From Heligmosomoides polygyrus polygyrus (Eukaryota; Nematoda; Chromadorea; Rhabditida; Heligmosomidae), in NCBI GenBank assembly GCA_947396885.1, contig OX377201.1:69290983-69354982 (forward strand): a stretch of DNA of 64,000 bases, written 5' to 3'. Each line of letters starts with the position of its first letter. Position 1 is the first letter of the stretch. The notes below the pieces were generated by a model. That model did no database searches, had not been told where the DNA came from, and saw nothing but the letters and a program-made list of their open reading frames with translations. Position numbers and translations under genes: made by a program. This document shows, one piece after another, positions 33,516 to 45,057 of the stretch.

Positions 33516-33585
33516 GGATTCTAGTTCCACGGTATGTCGTGGAGGGATATTGATGCATAGTTGGTCTAAACCACGACCTGTAAGA
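33516..33585 (-). repeat. tRNA-derived SINE, tail-side fragment
   Basis: GATTCTAGTTCCACGGTATG followed by TCGTGGAGG matches the end of the SINE body (compare 20425-20450). The rest is missing. Confidence 0.6.
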
Positions 33586-35227
33586 CTGAAGGCGAAACGA
33601 ACTCCACTCGAATCACAGTACACGATAAAGCTGTTGTTTTCTGCACGAAGTTTCCCGAAGGCCCCAAGGTGACTCATAAAAGCGAGGTGTGCTGGTATCA
33701 TGGCGACAGCAAGGTTTCACCTCCTTAACAGGAAAGCTTGTAAGGCTCATTTAGTATAAATCAACGTCGGTGACAACTGTCAAAGGGGCAGAAGACTCCG
33801 TTTGTGTGCGCTGACCGACAAGAACCGATTCACGCCCGCAAGACCTTCCATCGCCATACTGAAACTGAGGGCAGCGTGAAGGACATGACAGTTCATGAGA
33901 CGAACCAGCAGCTGCGCATGACAAGCTAACCATGTGAGCCACCGACACCATCACGTAATTCAAATCGTTGCGTGCCCCAATAGCTTGACAATACCTCAGC
34001 CGCTAAGGGTAAAGAACCACACCAAGACATCTAATGGGCTGCTAGCTGGTACCTTTATCTGTTGTGACGGCTTAATGTCCGCCGCACCGACCTACGGTTG
34101 AAGTAAAATCATCATGCTCAGGTGAGCCAGCGGTCAGAATCTCACGGTAGCCGTTGCTGATGGTGATAAGGACAAGCGAGAGAAGCGAACTGGCGTTATC
34201 TGACGAGTTTTTGGTACTTCATCAAAGGTCAGCCGCCAGTCGACGGCGTCTATTTACCGATCTTCTAGCGGACGGCCGTAGCGTCGCGACAGACACCAGC
34301 GACTTAGGCCATTCAACCGTTCACCACCTCTTTCAATCGCCACAAAAGCGCGTGACCAGCTGCGCGACGACATCGACTGGTTGCCGAAAGCGCTGGATCG
34401 AACGCAAGCAAAACGCAAAGTGCTCCGAGGTGGCGGCCGCCACGACCGGCCACTGGCGATCTACTCATAAACTTTGCGCGAACCATAGATATGCAAATAC
34501 CCCGAACAATGGCGGCTCCAGACGGGTATGCATATTCGACCGTTTGACCTCAACCCCGCCATTCACGACAACTGTCCACAGGGTTTTTGTCACGTCGTGG
34601 CGAACTGTTGGCGGCGAGCAGAAGGGTTCGCACGGATCTCGCGGTAATGAGCGCAATCGCCCGCACACCGTGAACACATGCCTGCACGCGCCTTTGTACA
34701 CCATCAGCCGCATCACACCGTCGAGCTCATAAAGACACTGCGATCAGATAAAGGAGCTCTGCGGCTCCAGATGTCCTGCCGTTAGTCAACCCCACTTTTG
34801 GAAGACATTGGAAGAGCGGCAGCTTGATTTTCTGCTTGTTGTTCTCTGGGGCGCTTCTACTTGAAAATAACTCATCATCCTCCTTTTCGTAGAAATTCAC
34901 TACCAAAGAGCCGAGCGTAAATAATTGTTCAGTTAAGAACGTCCTTAATATGGACACTGTACAGAAATTGAGCAATTTGTGGCCGCTCTAGGGTTACAAA
35001 AATTGGAGCCATACAATTTGCCATGCAGTCCAAAGGAAATTACCGGGAAGGAACGCGACAAATAAGCGTCGCATTGAAGAAGATGAATCCCTGACAGAGC
35101 AAGTTTTCATAGAAGCAGCTTCACGCATGATTTGAAGAAAAAAAGCAGATTTTGGGAGGCCGAAACCGACTGCATCGCATAGGAAATTCTTAAATTCTGT
35201 TCCGTTTGGGTATGTAACAGTCGGCCT

Positions 35228-35665
35228 GTGAAATGTATGAAGAATGTCATGCGTCGTACGAAATCCCGTGCCCTATTTCATAGGCTGGCGCGAAATTGCT
35301 TGCGCTTCTTATTGCTGGCTAATATTATCGTATGGCTCATCTTTTTGGCTGAATATAAGAATGGTTGCAGCGAAGGTCCGAAGTCGTCGTCAGAGAACCT
35401 CTACGCTGCCTCAACAGCATTGAATAGCTGCCCTACATCCCAAATAAATGTCTCTAGTGATCCCTCTTCGTTCGGAGTATGTCCGGTTTTCATGGAAAAT
35501 CTGTTTCCTGCTAGTTCAGTACTGCTTCTTGCTATTCTACAGGATTCATTCTCCATCGAAGGTCACAAACTGATAAAAAATGACTTGACTCTGTATCGTA
35601 AAATAGATAGGGTCGAGAGTCATGGTGGCCATGCCGATAACAATTACTGGGCTGGTCAGCAATAG
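35228..35665 (+). CDS. Possible 145-aa membrane-anchored protein, unrecognised
   Basis: An open frame starts MKCMKNVMRRTKSRALFHRL, with many basic residues, followed by a hydrophobic segment FLLLANIIVWLIFLAEY (about residues 27-43) and a serine-rich region. This would fit a type II membrane topology. A second hydrophobic patch lies near residue 100. No domain is recognised, no splice context supports it, and it lies in antisense to the presumed ephrin upstream region. It could be chance. Confidence 0.25.
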   Translation: MKCMKNVMRRTKSRALFHRLARNCLRFLLLANIIVWLIFLAEYKNGCSEGPKSSSENLYAASTALNSCPTSQINVSSDPSSFGVCPVFMENLFPASSVLLLAILQDSFSIEGHKLIKNDLTLYRKIDRVESHGGHADNNYWAGQQ

Positions 35666-38600
35666 TCGACCGGACCTGGAAAACGAGCTACCATAAGCGA
35701 GCAGCGAGAGTGGTCCAGCTCTCAAACTACGATTTAAATGGAGAAGTTTTCTCAGGGATAGGGCACTGTCTCAATCGATGAAACGGTCACGCTTAGTCGT
35801 TGAGAAATTCATCCCCTAGACTAACATTTTTGGGGAAAGTTTTTGAAGGCGGAATACATGTTCCGTAAACACACACACACCGTATAGTTTACCGCAGCGA
35901 ACACCTGAGCAAATCAAGCAGGTGACGTCTAGCCGTGCTGGTCAACAAAGTGCTCCGTGGAGAGCTCGATGGCAGGCAGGGCGAAAGTGCAGGTAGCAGG
36001 GCCGAGCCGCAATTAGGCTCGTTCCGTTGAGATTTCGCTAATTGGTGCGGTATTGAAGCGCGACCTCGCCACATCCGTCGTCCACCCTCAACAACAACAC
36101 AACAAGACGAGGCGAAATTGCCTCGACCTGAGTGTACGAAGCAGGCCGGCGAATGCCGCAAACCTGCCTGCTGAGGTTTAAGGCGAATCGCGATGACAAG
36201 TCCACCGCAATTTCTCAAGCGGACCAATTTAAAGCGGTTATAAATTTGGACGGCCGCGCGCAGCGGTCGGCGAGTATTCATAGCTGCGGCGATTTGCGAT
36301 AGCAGCCACGTCGAATTTTCATCAAAAGGACGCAAACCGAACATCTGTGAACGGAGACCGACTGGTAACGGGACATTCTCAACCAGGAGGCGATCTAGGA
36401 AAAAGCAAAAGTGGGTATCTAGGTGGCGACGAATTTCTTAAGCGATGGTGCTGGAGCGGAATGGAGTGCCAATGCCCCGATACGGCGCGGATTGCAGATC
36501 CCGCAGCCCGGCGCAGCTAGTTCCATTAAGGAACCGAAGAAAGGCAACTTTCGCATGAAAAACGTCACGGTCGTCGAACCCTTCTTTGGCATCGCAGCGA
36601 AATGAGGCATGCGTAAAAAACTGGCGCCATATCAGGGGGCGCAAATGGGAACTGGCCGAGGACAGTTGACGGTGTTGCGGGAAGCGGTAAATTCGGACTC
36701 CGAATTCGAATTCTGACTGACTCGACACCTGATGCCCGCTGTTCCATCTACAAGTAGTATAGCCACCATTAGTTGCTGCGCGCGTATAAGATTTGCGCGG
36801 AGAGAGGGCGGCAGTGTGGCCGCATCCGGTCAGATTTCCTGACCCCTGCTGACCACGTAAAGCTCATCCAGAAACACTCTGTGACGCAACTAATCCCCGA
36901 ATCAACACCAATCTCCACCTCCTCATCACATATGCAATAGCACCATGTAATGCCTCTCGCAGCGAGACAGTAAAGTGTGTGTCAAGGAAAAATCTAACTA
37001 AAAAAGGCCACAACCTGGACGAGCGACACTACCCTATCATTTCTGCCCAATAAGGACCGTTGATGAGGCGGCACTAGGGCGATAAAGGGTAAATAAACGG
37101 CTTAAGTCCTAACTAACGTGTTGAGATGAGATTGTTGGAAAATGTTCCATCTACATAATCACTGAATGCGGGCAGCGCCGCAAAAACTGAAACCTGAGGA
37201 GGTTGATGCAGGGTAAACTAGACTACAATGACCGATTTCAAGTACCAAATACGCTCGGGCTGAAGTCTACAGTAAATGGGGAAAGTCACGAGTAAATAAT
37301 CACTACGTTATGTTATGAAAAGAGTCAAGACGTCTATGTTATTACATCTTGTGTGGCATTACGCCAAGTCATGCTCCCGTTTTGCACTCTCTTATATCGA
37401 TGAGGCGCGGATAGCGCCCAGCCGGCGCTAATCCAGTTAATAATCCGAGAACTCGCAGAGTCACAAACAATAACAACCAGGCGAGCAATATGAGCAGGAG
37501 GTCGCAAGGCCTTGCAGACGGCAAGCCGGCACTGAAATTGAAAATCAACAGGAATTTCCCTTTTCCTGTTATGAAGCTCAATACATTGAACTCTACACAA
37601 TTAGAAGGATGTGTAGTGCCGCGAGGTTAATAGCGAGAGTCATCTCATTCGCCCAACATTTCAACTGTTTGGTCTTCCTCAGAGCCATAATGTTCCACCT
37701 TCACAGTGAAGAGAGTCGTTACTGGTCTCAGTGACGCTAAGCTGAGCCATAGTGCGAAACTTTTCGACGGCACAGAATCGTATCTCTAAAGAGGGTGAAG
37801 TCGCTGGAAAGTCAGGCCAAAGCAAATTGCTCCTAGCAAGCTAATGGCATAGAAATTCTTGTTGAACATCGATGCAGAGGTTTTTCAAGATAAGCATGAA
37901 GAAGGAAAAAACGGAGACCAGTAGTCTTCGGGCGGTATTGCTGCTTGCAACAATGTCTACAGCGACCAGCTTGTATTTTGCTATCACCATCAGCAATCAC
38001 TCAGAAGATCCTCTTGCTTTCCATTTACTCTTTAACAACGTAGCTAACAGTTTTCTTTCCTTCCCACTGGATCCTCAAACTGTAATGCGCATCGCTTACA
38101 TGTTTTTGAAAGACAAATAGAATGGCTGTTTTAGACCCGGAAAGAAATCGAAGCGCCGATGCATAGCCAACGGAGAATCTAGTGGGCCGGGCCTTTTAAT
38201 TGAGGAAACGATGTCATGAAGGTGAAGCTCAGAATACCGGCGATTCCGCAGACTTAAAATGACTCACCTAGTTAGAGATAGGGCATAAGCGCTCTTGGGG
38301 TAGTGCAAGATCACTGGGGTGAGATTCGCTTCGCACGCTCTAATCTCAACTCCTGCGCATTTCTACATAGCCACGAATCCCAACCGATGCGGATGCAGCT
38401 GAGCCCGTCGAGTTCATATTCCCAGGCAAACACCGACCTCTGACAGTGCCCAGGTAAGACAAATGGGTAGTTGTGACCTCGCGCATGCGTGAAACACTCG
38501 AGTGGAGCTCAACAGACGCGTTGCGCAACAGCGGGGCCTTATTTCGGTAGACGAATGCGCGTGTCGAATTACAAGGCAACACAAAGTCGCGCCACTGCGT

Positions 38601-39446
38601 CCCTCAGCTATATGCAGTACAACGTCCGGGAGCAGGAACTGTATCGCTGAAATCATCGGCGACCGGAGAACCGATCTGACATGTCTTACGCGCGCATCCG
38701 GCGACGGTGGTGGCAGACAGTGAGAAGTGATTGGCACGTTGACAGTGCATGACATACCCGAGCGGAATCCGATGATTGCTGCGGATACGGAATGGTGGCT
38801 GCGTGTTCACACGACGCCAATTTAATCTGGCCCAAGATCTGCCACAGCCGAGGGACAATTAGTAAGTGGCGCAACGGTGACGAGCACTCGCGGCTTTCCC
38901 ACGATTCGTCTTTACCTAATCTCCCTCGGCTCGGCAAGCGCGCCCAAATCACTCGGCTATTAACAAATTGCAACGCGCTGTGATTCCGATAAAACAGAGC
39001 AGCAATCCCATTTCGGTTGCTCCACAATGTTCGTAATCCTCGCAGCAAACACTCCCAGGGAGAGAATGGCCTCTTGACTTGCTTACACTACAGTTGACAC
39101 TGCATTTCTGCTGCCACAAACATGTGCTCGCGGAGTGAATGACCACTAGATCCCTCTTACGTTGTTGTCTCGGGTCTGCTTTTGTTCAAACACAAGGATC
39201 CAATGGCCGAGATGTCGCAGCAGCTTGCAAGCCGCCGAGTCCACTGTTCCTCTTGAGCGCACCTCCACCATATGCCTTTTAGACGCTGCCATGGATGCTG
39301 CAACAGGACCCGACCCGACCCGACCATAATGCAGTGCAGAGAGACGTTTAGCACGAAAACAAGCCAGGTTCTGGGTAATTACGCACCTTTGAGGTCAACA
39401 GCAACACCACCACTCATGTCCCCAGAGAGCAGATTTCCCACCTCAG

Positions 39447-39646
39447 NNNNNNNNNNNNNNNNNNNNNNNNNNNNNNNNNNNNNNNNNNNNNNNNNNNNNN
39501 NNNNNNNNNNNNNNNNNNNNNNNNNNNNNNNNNNNNNNNNNNNNNNNNNNNNNNNNNNNNNNNNNNNNNNNNNNNNNNNNNNNNNNNNNNNNNNNNNNNN
39601 NNNNNNNNNNNNNNNNNNNNNNNNNNNNNNNNNNNNNNNNNNNNNN
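39447..39646. other. Assembly gap, 200 N
   Basis: A run of exactly 200 N, the usual placeholder for a scaffold join of unknown or estimated size. Linkage across it should be treated with care. Confidence 0.99.
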
Positions 39647-39733
39647 AGGGACAATCACATCAAGCTAGATGCTCTACTTGTACAGCTTTTTCCCCTAACC
39701 AGAGTACAAAAGGCTCGCAGTACGTACAGTACA

Positions 39734-39870
39734 TAGTATGATAGGGCGATCTATTGGTTCCTCACTACTTGTCCTCCCCTAGTGAAACGGTTCCCCATTA
39801 CTGGTACTGGTCCCCCTCAATGATCCACCCTTAGTGGACGACGTCTTCGGCACACCTTCTGAATCCCCGG
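39734..39870 (+). repeat. Repeat flank and minisatellite start, left of hAT-A2
   Basis: 39734-39853 is the inverted counterpart of 1-120. It leads into one 42-bp minisatellite unit (GGACGACGTCTTCGGCACAC, then CTTCTGAATCCCC) that is cut at 39870 by hAT-A2. The minisatellite continues at 44930. Confidence 0.85.
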
Positions 39871-40233
39871 GAGGGGTGTGCGTAATTACGATTTACGATT
39901 TTACGATTTACGGCTATTTTTGTCAAATGTTTTACAATTTTACGATTTACGACATTTTGGGTCGTAAATCGTAAATTTTCGTAAATGTGATCTTCGATCA
40001 CGAACCAACTGGCGACCAAATTATGTGGACTGGGTTATAAGATGTGCTCACTCTAATGGTCCCTTATCGCTCATTCCCACTCCCCTTCCACTCCCCTTTA
40101 GAGTTGATTTTTGATGATCTGATGTGCTATGTACTGTGTTGTACAATACGTCTTGTTGACAGGCTTCTCGCATCCGGCTTCTTTCTTCGCTAACTAACTT
40201 TTCCGTTTCTCCAACAACATTGTATCACCTGTA

Positions 40234-42474
40234 TCACCTGTCGTCCCGTTGATCATCGACTTGCTCGAGCGGGCGCCAGCAGCGTCTCCATTCGTCCCTG
40301 TCGCGTGCCAGAGTGGTCCAATGGATCCTCCTCGCTCGAGAGACACGAAGAGCGTCATATCGGTCGTTCAGGGCTTTCACGAAGAAGTCCGACCAACGCG
40401 TTGGTGGGCGTCCTGGTGTTCTTTTGACATCCCGCGGAATCCAATCTGTGATGGCTCTCGTCCAGCGGGTGTCTGCGAATCGCATTACGTGGCCGGCCCA
40501 CCTAATTTTCGACGACTTGGCCCATGCGACAGCGTCTCTGATCTTCGAACGTCGGCGAAGCTCGGAACTCCGGAGACCTTCTCTCACTTGCGTGAGTCGT
40601 GTCACTCCGAGCATCGTCCTCTCGATTCCACGCTGCGCGACGCTGATCGCGTGTTCATCCTGCTTTCGTATAGCCCAGGTCTCTGAGGCGTATGTTAGGG
40701 CAGGAAGAACAGTGGAGTCGAATAGGTGGGCACGGAGTCGGACGTTCTTCGTTTTCTTCACGACTTCTTCGACGCTCTTGAAAGCTCCCCAAGCCGCTCG
40801 TTTCCTTCTGCTCAGCTCTGGTGCTAGGTCGTTGGTCATGTTGACTTCGCGACCCAGATACACATAGCTGGAGCATTCGGAGATGTTCGTTCCGTTGAGC
40901 GAGAATGGGGCATCAGAAACCCATCCGTTCTTCATGAACATCGTCTTCGTAAGATTCAGCTGCAGTCCAACGCTTCCACATACACGATCGAAGTCGGCCA
41001 GCATTCGTTCCGCCTGACTGATGCTCGGGGTTATGAGCACGATGTCGTCAGCGAAGCGAAGATGGTGCAGTTGCCGGCCGTCGACCTTCACTCCCATGTC
41101 TTCCCATTCTAGTTCGCGCATGACGTTTTCGAGGGTGGCGCTGAAGAGCTTCGGGGATATGGTATCCCCTTGTCGAACCCCTCTCTTCACGTCAATGACG
41201 ACGTCGTTGTAGAATGGTGAGATCTTGGTCGTGAATCCACTGTACAACTCTCGAAGAACTCTGATGTACTGAGTAGGAACGCCCTGGGTGAGCAGGGCTT
41301 CCATGACCGCTTCAGTCTCGACGGAGTCGAATGCCTTCTTCAGGTCAATGAACGTAAGGCACAGCGGCAGCTTGTACTCTCGCGACACTTCGATGAGCTT
41401 CGTAATGGTGTGTATGTGGTCGATCGTGCTGAATCCTCTCCGAAATCCTGCTTGTTCGCATAACTGTCCTTCGTCCAGCGTTCTACTAATCCTATTCAGG
41501 ATGACTCGAGTGAACAGCTTGTAGACTACGGACAACAGGCAGATCGGGCGATAGTTGCCAATGTCGTGCACGTCTCCCTTCTTGTACAGCAAAACGGTCT
41601 TGCTGGTCTTCCACTGAGATGGAACCTTGCATTCGGACAGGTAGCGTGTGAAGAGCCGCGCCAGGGTGTTGATGAGCGCTGACGGGAGGTTCTTCAGGTG
41701 TTCAGCTCTGATCCTGTCAGAACCGGGTGCTGTACGTTTCTTCACCGACGAGATGGCGTGTCGGATCTCGGAAGGGAGAACAGAGGGAACGACGTATCCA
41801 TCCTGCGGAGGATGGCATGGGGGCAGGTGGACGTGGCTATCGAAGAGATCGGAGTAGAAGTCGTGGATGACTTTCTCCATGGTCCTTCTGGAAGAGGTGA
41901 TGGTTCCGTCAGGACGTCGGAGAGCGGTCATCTTGGTCTTGAAGTTGGCGAAGTTCCGGCGGGCATTGCGAATGCTCAGCCCTGCCTCTGCTGCTTCAGC
42001 CATCACTTCCGCCCTTCTCTCCTTGAGATCTTCCTTTATCGCCGCTCTGCATAGCTTTGCAAGCTCGGACGTCAGTTGGTAGTTGCCTGACGCTCGTGCT
42101 GCTCCACACTGGCGTATCAGCTCGAGAGTTTCCGGAGACAGGCGTCTCTTGGTGGTCTTCAAGCTCTCGGCTCCCTTAGCACTATCGTGGAGATATCCTA
42201 TTCCTCGTCGACGTTGTCCATGACGGCATCTTCCCAAAGGCCGACAAGAGAGGTGTAAAGGTCCCAGTTGATGGTCGTTCTGGGATTCCTCTTCTTGAAC
42301 TTCGCGGCCTTCTCTCCTTGACGCGAAAAGCGGAACCTCGCGCGAAGGAGGCGGTGGTCCGATCCCGTGTAAAACTTGGGGACAACGGAGACATCGGTCA
42401 GGCAATACTTGCGATTGAAGATGATGTGGTCGATCTCGTTGTGGAACTGGCCACCGGGGGATTCCCAGGTCCAT
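40234..42474 (-). CDS. RTE copy 2 reverse transcriptase and C-terminal domain
   Basis: An open frame of 746 codons; only the part after about residue 93 (HDSAKGAESLKTTKRRLSPE) is the native protein, and the start is out-of-frame endonuclease. RT landmarks in order: [71 protein letters not shown] (motif A aspartate), [20 protein letters not shown] (motif B), [13 protein letters not shown] (motif C, FADD). A C-terminal region with GHVMRFADTRW and TPGRPPTRWSDFFVKAL follows. It would copy element RNA at a nicked chromosomal target. There are no stops through the RT, so the catalytic part may still be translatable if the frame is entered. Confidence 0.93.
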   Translation of the reverse strand: MDLGIPRWPVPQRDRPHHLQSQVLPDRCLRCPQVLHGIGPPPPSREVPLFASRREGREVQEEESQNDHQLGPLHLSCRPLGRCRHGQRRRGIGYLHDSAKGAESLKTTKRRLSPETLELIRQCGAARASGNYQLTSELAKLCRAAIKEDLKERRAEVMAEAAEAGLSIRNARRNFANFKTKMTALRRPDGTITSSRRTMEKVIHDFYSDLFDSHVHLPPCHPPQDGYVVPSVLPSEIRHAISSVKKRTAPGSDRIRAEHLKNLPSALINTLARLFTRYLSECKVPSQWKTSKTVLLYKKGDVHDIGNYRPICLLSVVYKLFTRVILNRISRTLDEGQLCEQAGFRRGFSTIDHIHTITKLIEVSREYKLPLCLTFIDLKKAFDSVETEAVMEALLTQGVPTQYIRVLRELYSGFTTKISPFYNDVVIDVKRGVRQGDTISPKLFSATLENVMRELEWEDMGVKVDGRQLHHLRFADDIVLITPSISQAERMLADFDRVCGSVGLQLNLTKTMFMKNGWVSDAPFSLNGTNISECSSYVYLGREVNMTNDLAPELSRRKRAAWGAFKSVEEVVKKTKNVRLRAHLFDSTVLPALTYASETWAIRKQDEHAISVAQRGIERTMLGVTRLTQVREGLRSSELRRRSKIRDAVAWAKSSKIRWAGHVMRFADTRWTRAITDWIPRDVKRTPGRPPTRWSDFFVKALNDRYDALRVSRARRIHWTTLARDRDEWRRCWRPLEQVDDQRDDR

Positions 42475-43136
42475 CGTAGGGAGGGAGGCTTCTGGAACTG
42501 CGAGTTTCCATGGATGGTCTTGGTCGACATGATAAACTCAGACAGCCTTTCACCTTGCTCGTTCCACTCCAAACCGTGGGTTCCGATGTGAAGTTCTTCC
42601 GGCGACCTTCGTGGCCCGATCTTGGCGTTGAAGTCGCCGACGATCACCTTGTAGAAGGTGTGATCTTCCTTATAGAACTTCTCCAGCTCCACGTAGAAGG
42701 CCTCGACGTCTTCGTCGTCGTAGTCGGATGTTGGGGCATACGCGACGAACACAGTCAAGGCTGGCACGGAGCCACATCGCTTCAGTCGCAGACGTCCGAT
42801 TCGGCTAGTCAGAGACTCGTACGAATCGATGTTCATGGCCAAGTGCGTGTTGACGAGGACACCAACGCCGCCTACTCCCCTGCTGTCGCATGTTCCGAGG
42901 AACAGTTCTTCTCCGGAGTCGTAGGCGGCGTGTAGGGGTTGGTGTCTTCTCGTCTCGGTCAGTCCGATGACGTCGTACTTGATCTTCCTGGCTTGCATCA
43001 TCAGGTCCTCGACGGATGCTTCGGACGCAAGCGTGCGGGCGTTGTAAGTACAGATCGTCATCCTAGTCCTTCTCAGTTTGCGCAGCCTGGTTAGGCCCTG
43101 AGATTTTAGCAGCCTCTCCGTACTCGTCCTTCCCAT
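42198..43136 (-). CDS. RTE copy 2 apurinic-type endonuclease domain
   Basis: The 312-codon frame begins [20 protein letters not shown], then [23 protein letters not shown]-type endonuclease motifs are present: GLTETR (metal-binding glutamate), [31 protein letters not shown] and [15 protein letters not shown]. It ends at NVDEE and a stop. Copy 1 reads through this point as DEEYDHFVHHLRDSAKGAES; copy 2 lacks 13 bp after GACGAGGAATA, which creates the stop and shifts the RT into another frame. The original protein was therefore a single EN-RT chain of roughly 1000 residues. Confidence 0.93.
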   Translation of the reverse strand: MGRTSTERLLKSQGLTRLRKLRRTRMTICTYNARTLASEASVEDLMMQARKIKYDVIGLTETRRHQPLHAAYDSGEELFLGTCDSRGVGGVGVLVNTHLAMNIDSYESLTSRIGRLRLKRCGSVPALTVFVAYAPTSDYDDEDVEAFYVELEKFYKEDHTFYKVIVGDFNAKIGPRRSPEELHIGTHGLEWNEQGERLSEFIMSTKTIHGNSQFQKPPSLRWTWESPGGQFHNEIDHIIFNRKYCLTDVSVVPKFYTGSDHRLLRARFRFSRQGEKAAKFKKRNPRTTINWDLYTSLVGLWEDAVMDNVDEE

Positions 43137-44098
43137 CGCTGCAGAAATGGGGGCTCTTTCGGGGTCAGGGGAATGAGGCCCTTTAGTGCTGCTGTGTTTG
43201 ACTGGAATACAACACGGGTAGCTAGTCAGGCTCTGTCGTGCGGGCGGGGTACTCCGGGCAGCCAGCCAGACTGCCCGAAGGGACGGGGCGAGACTTAAGG
43301 CGGCCTCGAATCGCCTTACATGTACTCCCAGTCTACCGAGTGCAAGCTTTTGGCCGAGCCGACACAGTTACAATCCGCACAGTCACGGACACATCCACGC
43401 ACACTGTGCACGAACATGCCGCTCCCACGCACAAGGAACGCATCGACCCGACACAGCAGGAGCAAGGAGTCCATCCCCTGCATCCCACCTGCGTCTCTGG
43501 GCAGTACACGGTCGCATTTGGTTCGCGTTTATTCCCCTATCGGGGACGCGCCACGTGGCCCTGCGACAAGCGGCCCGAGATCCCTCTTAACAAGAGAGCC
43601 CGAAGGCTCTCTATCGAGGGAGATCCGTGGCAACATTGTAAGGGCCCCCATTTGGAACCGGACAGGTTCAAGAAGAGAAACAAGTGCAATACAATGTTAA
43701 AAAAATAAGCTCCTGTCTAGGAAGCTGGGGAGGGCGGCTGGGCTGCTCCGTTTTCGGTCCAGAGCTAGCAAGGCACATCGCGCGCCTAGTGCCGAAGGTT
43801 GTTCGATTTCAGCCCACAGTTTGTGTTTTGTTTGTATTTATTTTTCTCATGACTGCCTTGAATAAATAAATAAATAAATAGTAAAAGGACACTGGAAGCT
43901 GTTGATTAGAGGAAGAGAACCGAGTATTCTAGCCCCACTTCCTGATTGGTAATAACGTGGAGTCACTCTGTAACAGACACATGCTAACCCTACCGAATAG
44001 AATTGACGCAAATCCACGATCGAACATCATTCGTGATTGGAAGCGGGGTCTAGAAAGTTGCTACACTCATGTGGGAAGGATAACCCACTAATGTCTCG

Positions 44099-44296
44099 GT
44101 ATATGTCGCAAAGACGGGCAGCATTGTGAGATGGGAACACCCCATCCAATCAGACCGCATTGAATCGGTATGTCATTCAGAAAGTGCATGTACAGTCTGT
44201 ACCCTGATCTGCTGGCATATTTTTGGTTTGTGTTCTGGATATTATTGACTGGCGCGCTCCCACCTACCAATGCTGCCCACCTTCACGACATGTACC
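44099..44296. mobile_element. MITE, family M (copy 2)
   Basis: GGTATATGTCGC at the left and GCGCTCCCACCTACCAATG..CACGACATGTACC at the right. The interior AATCAGACCGCATTGAAT is shared with copy 1 in the same orientation. Confidence 0.8.
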
Positions 44297-44299
44297 AAT

Positions 44300-44690
44300 G
44301 TTTCTATTGGCTTGCGTTGTGCTTTACAGGGCTGAGCAAATTGGTATAAAATGTGCGGCGAAATCGAGCGCGTAGCTTTCCAAGAAAAGGACGGGCTGGT
44401 CCTGACAGTTTTGATCTCCATTTCCGGTGGCGTGATTGAGTTTATCGTATTCGCCCTATCTAATCCGCTTACGATGCTGCAAGCTCTCGGATAGGAAACA
44501 GAGCTGGCGAAGGTTAGCCCGGGCGAACGTAGGGAGTTATTAAATAGTAGAGCAATATTATAAGGTTTTCGAAATCTTACAAGTGCAGGCTTGAGCAGAA
44601 AACCGGCGCATTGATCAGTGGTGAAACGATTTTTTAAATTTTTAGTTTTGACGGCGATTTTCGCAGTTGTTTCTGCTAATTCCAAGACTA
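44300..44690. repeat. Fragment F, hAT-A2 copy
   Basis: Homologous in reverse complement to 3246-3540. The plus strand keeps scraps such as KVSPGERRELLNSRAIL, broken by stops. Next to it, VVKRFFKFLVLTAIFAVVSA (plus, about 44618-44680) looks like a signal peptide, but no gene can be built. Confidence 0.5.
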
Positions 44691-44929
44691 ATACGTAAGC
44701 TAAAAAATAGTAGTAAGTTAGGAATTTAATGAATATTCAAGCGATGCAAGCTTTCTGTTGGAATGCCAGGCATAGGCTCAAGTATGGTTTTTGAATTTAG
44801 TTTTTTTGACTTTCCTGAAACCTGTTCAGTTTGGTTTGAAGGATTTTTTATTAGCAAGAAGCGGACGGCTTTTTCGTAATTACGATTTACGATTTACGAA
44901 ATTTCGATATTCATTTACGTGCACCCCTG

Positions 44930-45057
44930 ATCCCCAGGCACTTTGGACGACGTATTCGGCACGTCTACCTGAATCCCCAAACACGTTGAGCGAAGTCTTT
45001 GGCACGTCCAGGCACGTCATGTGACGTACTCCGCACGTCTTCTGAATCCCCTGGCAC
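44930..45057. repeat. 42-bp minisatellite, right part (after hAT-A2)
   Basis: About three units of GGACGACGTATTCGGCACGT, CTGAATCCCC, with variants. It continues the array broken at 39870. Confidence 0.85.

Larger units (their letters stand above)
31963..39446. other. Long stretch without a confident gene, upstream of the visible ephrin exons
   Basis: This may be a long first intron and promoter region of the ephrin gene. Composition is close to half GC for much of 34-39 kb, unlike the AT-rich stretches elsewhere. A minus-strand exon with a signal peptide and a TGGAAY codon pair that could join at 31962 was searched for by eye and not found. Weak frames are noted at 35228-35665 and 37872-38120 (plus; 82 codons, hydrophobic LRAVLLLATMSTATSLYFAI). 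The missing exon may lie here, in the assembly gap or beyond. Confidence 0.4.
40211..43640 (-). mobile_element. RTE-clade retrotransposon copy 2, nearly intact
   Basis: About 3.4 kb. The 5' end is near 43640 (CAATGTTGCCACGGATC on the minus strand), followed by an untranslated region of about 500 bp, then endonuclease and reverse transcriptase. The 3' end has ACAGGTGATACAGGTGATAC, a 9-bp tandem tail without poly-A, as RTE elements show. It is nested in hAT-A2. Compared with copies 1 and 3 it is by far the best preserved, so it is the youngest of this family in the window. Confidence 0.93.
39871..44929. mobile_element. hAT-like element hAT-A2 (5.06 kb) carrying an RTE
   Basis: The left end GAGGGGTGTGCGTAATTACG and the right end TTACGTGCACCCCTG match the hAT-A1 ends, except that the first base here is G instead of C. 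The flanks are ATCCCCGG (39863-39870) and ATCCCCAG (44930-44937), an 8-bp duplication with one mismatch. Heptamer-rich TTTACGA arrays lie inside both ends (39886-39980, 44876-44920). The left end corresponds to the right end of hAT-A1, so the two copies are in opposite orientation. It contains RTE copy 2, a MITE and fragment F. Confidence 0.9.

Noticed and set aside
34154..34732. 192-codon plus-strand frame
   Set aside because: It lies in GC-richer sequence with no domain, no membrane segment and a basic, low-information composition. Other frames are also open over part of it, so it is probably chance.
40249..40867. Plus-strand frames opposite RTE copy 2
   Set aside because: The antisense strand is clearly the RTE reverse transcriptase with all motifs. 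These are shadows of its codon use.
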